Of a DNA stretch of 64,000 bases, positions 63,654-64,000 are shown piece by piece. Every line of letters starts with the position of its first letter. The first letter of the stretch is position 1. Where the stretch lies: NCBI RefSeq assembly GCF_003286085.1, contig NW_020825294.1, positions 3,224,001-3,288,000 of the forward strand, written 5' to 3'. The position numbers and the translations under genes were made by a program. The notes under the pieces were generated by a model. It was given only the letters and a program-made list of their open reading frames with translations. It searched no databases and was not told the DNA's origin. Origin of the DNA: Drosophila persimilis (lineage: Eukaryota > Arthropoda > Insecta > Diptera > Drosophilidae).

Positions 63654-64000
63654 ATGGAACCCACTTCGATAATGCAGGAAGATGAAGGATCTTCAGAGTA
63701 ATCAGAATCGACAACAGAAAAGGCAAAAGGATAACCAGAAAAATCCTCAACAAAAACTATAACCAAAATAGAAAGGAAGAAAAATGTGAAGAAGAAAAAT
63801 CCAAAAGAGAATCAATCACAGACAGAAACATCATTTTTGGAAGAAAATAAAAAGGTCACCAATTGAGAACAAAAAATATTACAATAACCAATAACAAAAC
63901 GAGCATCAGAAAGAAAAAAATAAACAATTTAGAACGAAATCAATTTTCAAAAACTCATCTTCGCAGAGGAAGCGAAGACTAAGGAAAAGAAACCAGAATC
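63654..64000 (+). other. 3' flank of the giant gene with coding-like composition
   Basis: After the TGA at 63651-63653 the same frame still reads Glu/Ser/Thr/Lys-rich peptide (for example MEPTSIMQEDEGSSE and SESTTEKAKG) broken by stops at 63699 and 63732. It then runs to about 63866. It is probably 3' UTR that was once coding. AAATAAAC near 63918-63925 could be a processing signal. No separate gene is seen before the window ends. Confidence 0.5.

Noticed and set aside
58205-63766. Antisense frame of about 1850 codons opposite the giant gene, and a second 700-codon + strand frame over 61567-63672
   Set aside because: The repeat periods (15 and 45 bp) are multiples of three, so a unit free of stops in one frame stays open in that frame for the whole array. 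These frames lack signal peptide, splice context and any domain.
1-64000. CRISPR arrays, operons, bacterial promoters, rRNA or tRNA genes
   Set aside because: The window is a fly nuclear genome; spaced direct repeats here are eukaryotic tandem arrays, and no cloverleaf or rRNA sequence was recognised by eye, though a tRNA scan could not be run.

Overview
The window reads as nuclear DNA of a fruit fly (Drosophila, subgenus Sophophora). Genes are sparse, introns are mostly 50-70 bp with GT..AG ends, DRE-type TATCGATA promoter sites occur, and CA, CT and hexamer microsatellites are abundant. There is also a Helitron-like element carrying the GACA/GACG simple-repeat tract typical of Drosophila INE elements. 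The dense hexamer repeats (GAGCCA, AGCCAT, CTAGGA types) would suit the obscura group, but that placement is a guess.

Layout. (1) 63-9881, + strand: the last four coding exons of a ZnT/CDF zinc transporter, best matched to ZnT35C, whose 5' exons lie left of the window. (2) 11554-12039: two perfect DRE sites followed by what may be the first exon of an unrecognised + strand gene. (3) 13312-15103, - strand: a tandem cluster of three small secreted proteins of 91-92 aa with eight cysteines, whose introns I reconstructed. (4) 15180-31252: mostly non-coding, with a LINE zinc-knuckle remnant, a CGAT-rich tandem array (20.3-21.0 kb), a broken RING-family gene (23.7-24.3 kb), a second tandem array (26.5-27.0 kb) and a 1.1 kb Helentron-like element (27.3-28.4 kb). 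(5) 31253-32659, - strand: an intronless, very divergent importin-alpha-like armadillo protein. (6) 32.7-57.8 kb: 25 kb with no gene I can support, only simple repeats and AT-rich blocks. (7) 57792-63653, + strand: a three-exon gene for a secreted protein of 1912 aa, built from the same eight-cysteine head as the small genes at 13-15 kb followed by about 1800 residues of Thr/Glu-rich mucin-like repeats.

The main result links (3) and (7). The giant repeat protein and the small secreted proteins share a signal peptide interrupted by a phase-1 intron, the spacing of eight cysteines, and a second phase-1 intron between cysteines 6 and 7. The giant gene therefore looks like a small cysteine-rich secreted protein that gained an enormous glycosylation-prone tail by expansion of a 15-bp and then a 45-bp repeat. 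Nothing in the sequence shows the tissue or function; glue, saliva, seminal fluid and gut lining are all possible homes for such proteins.
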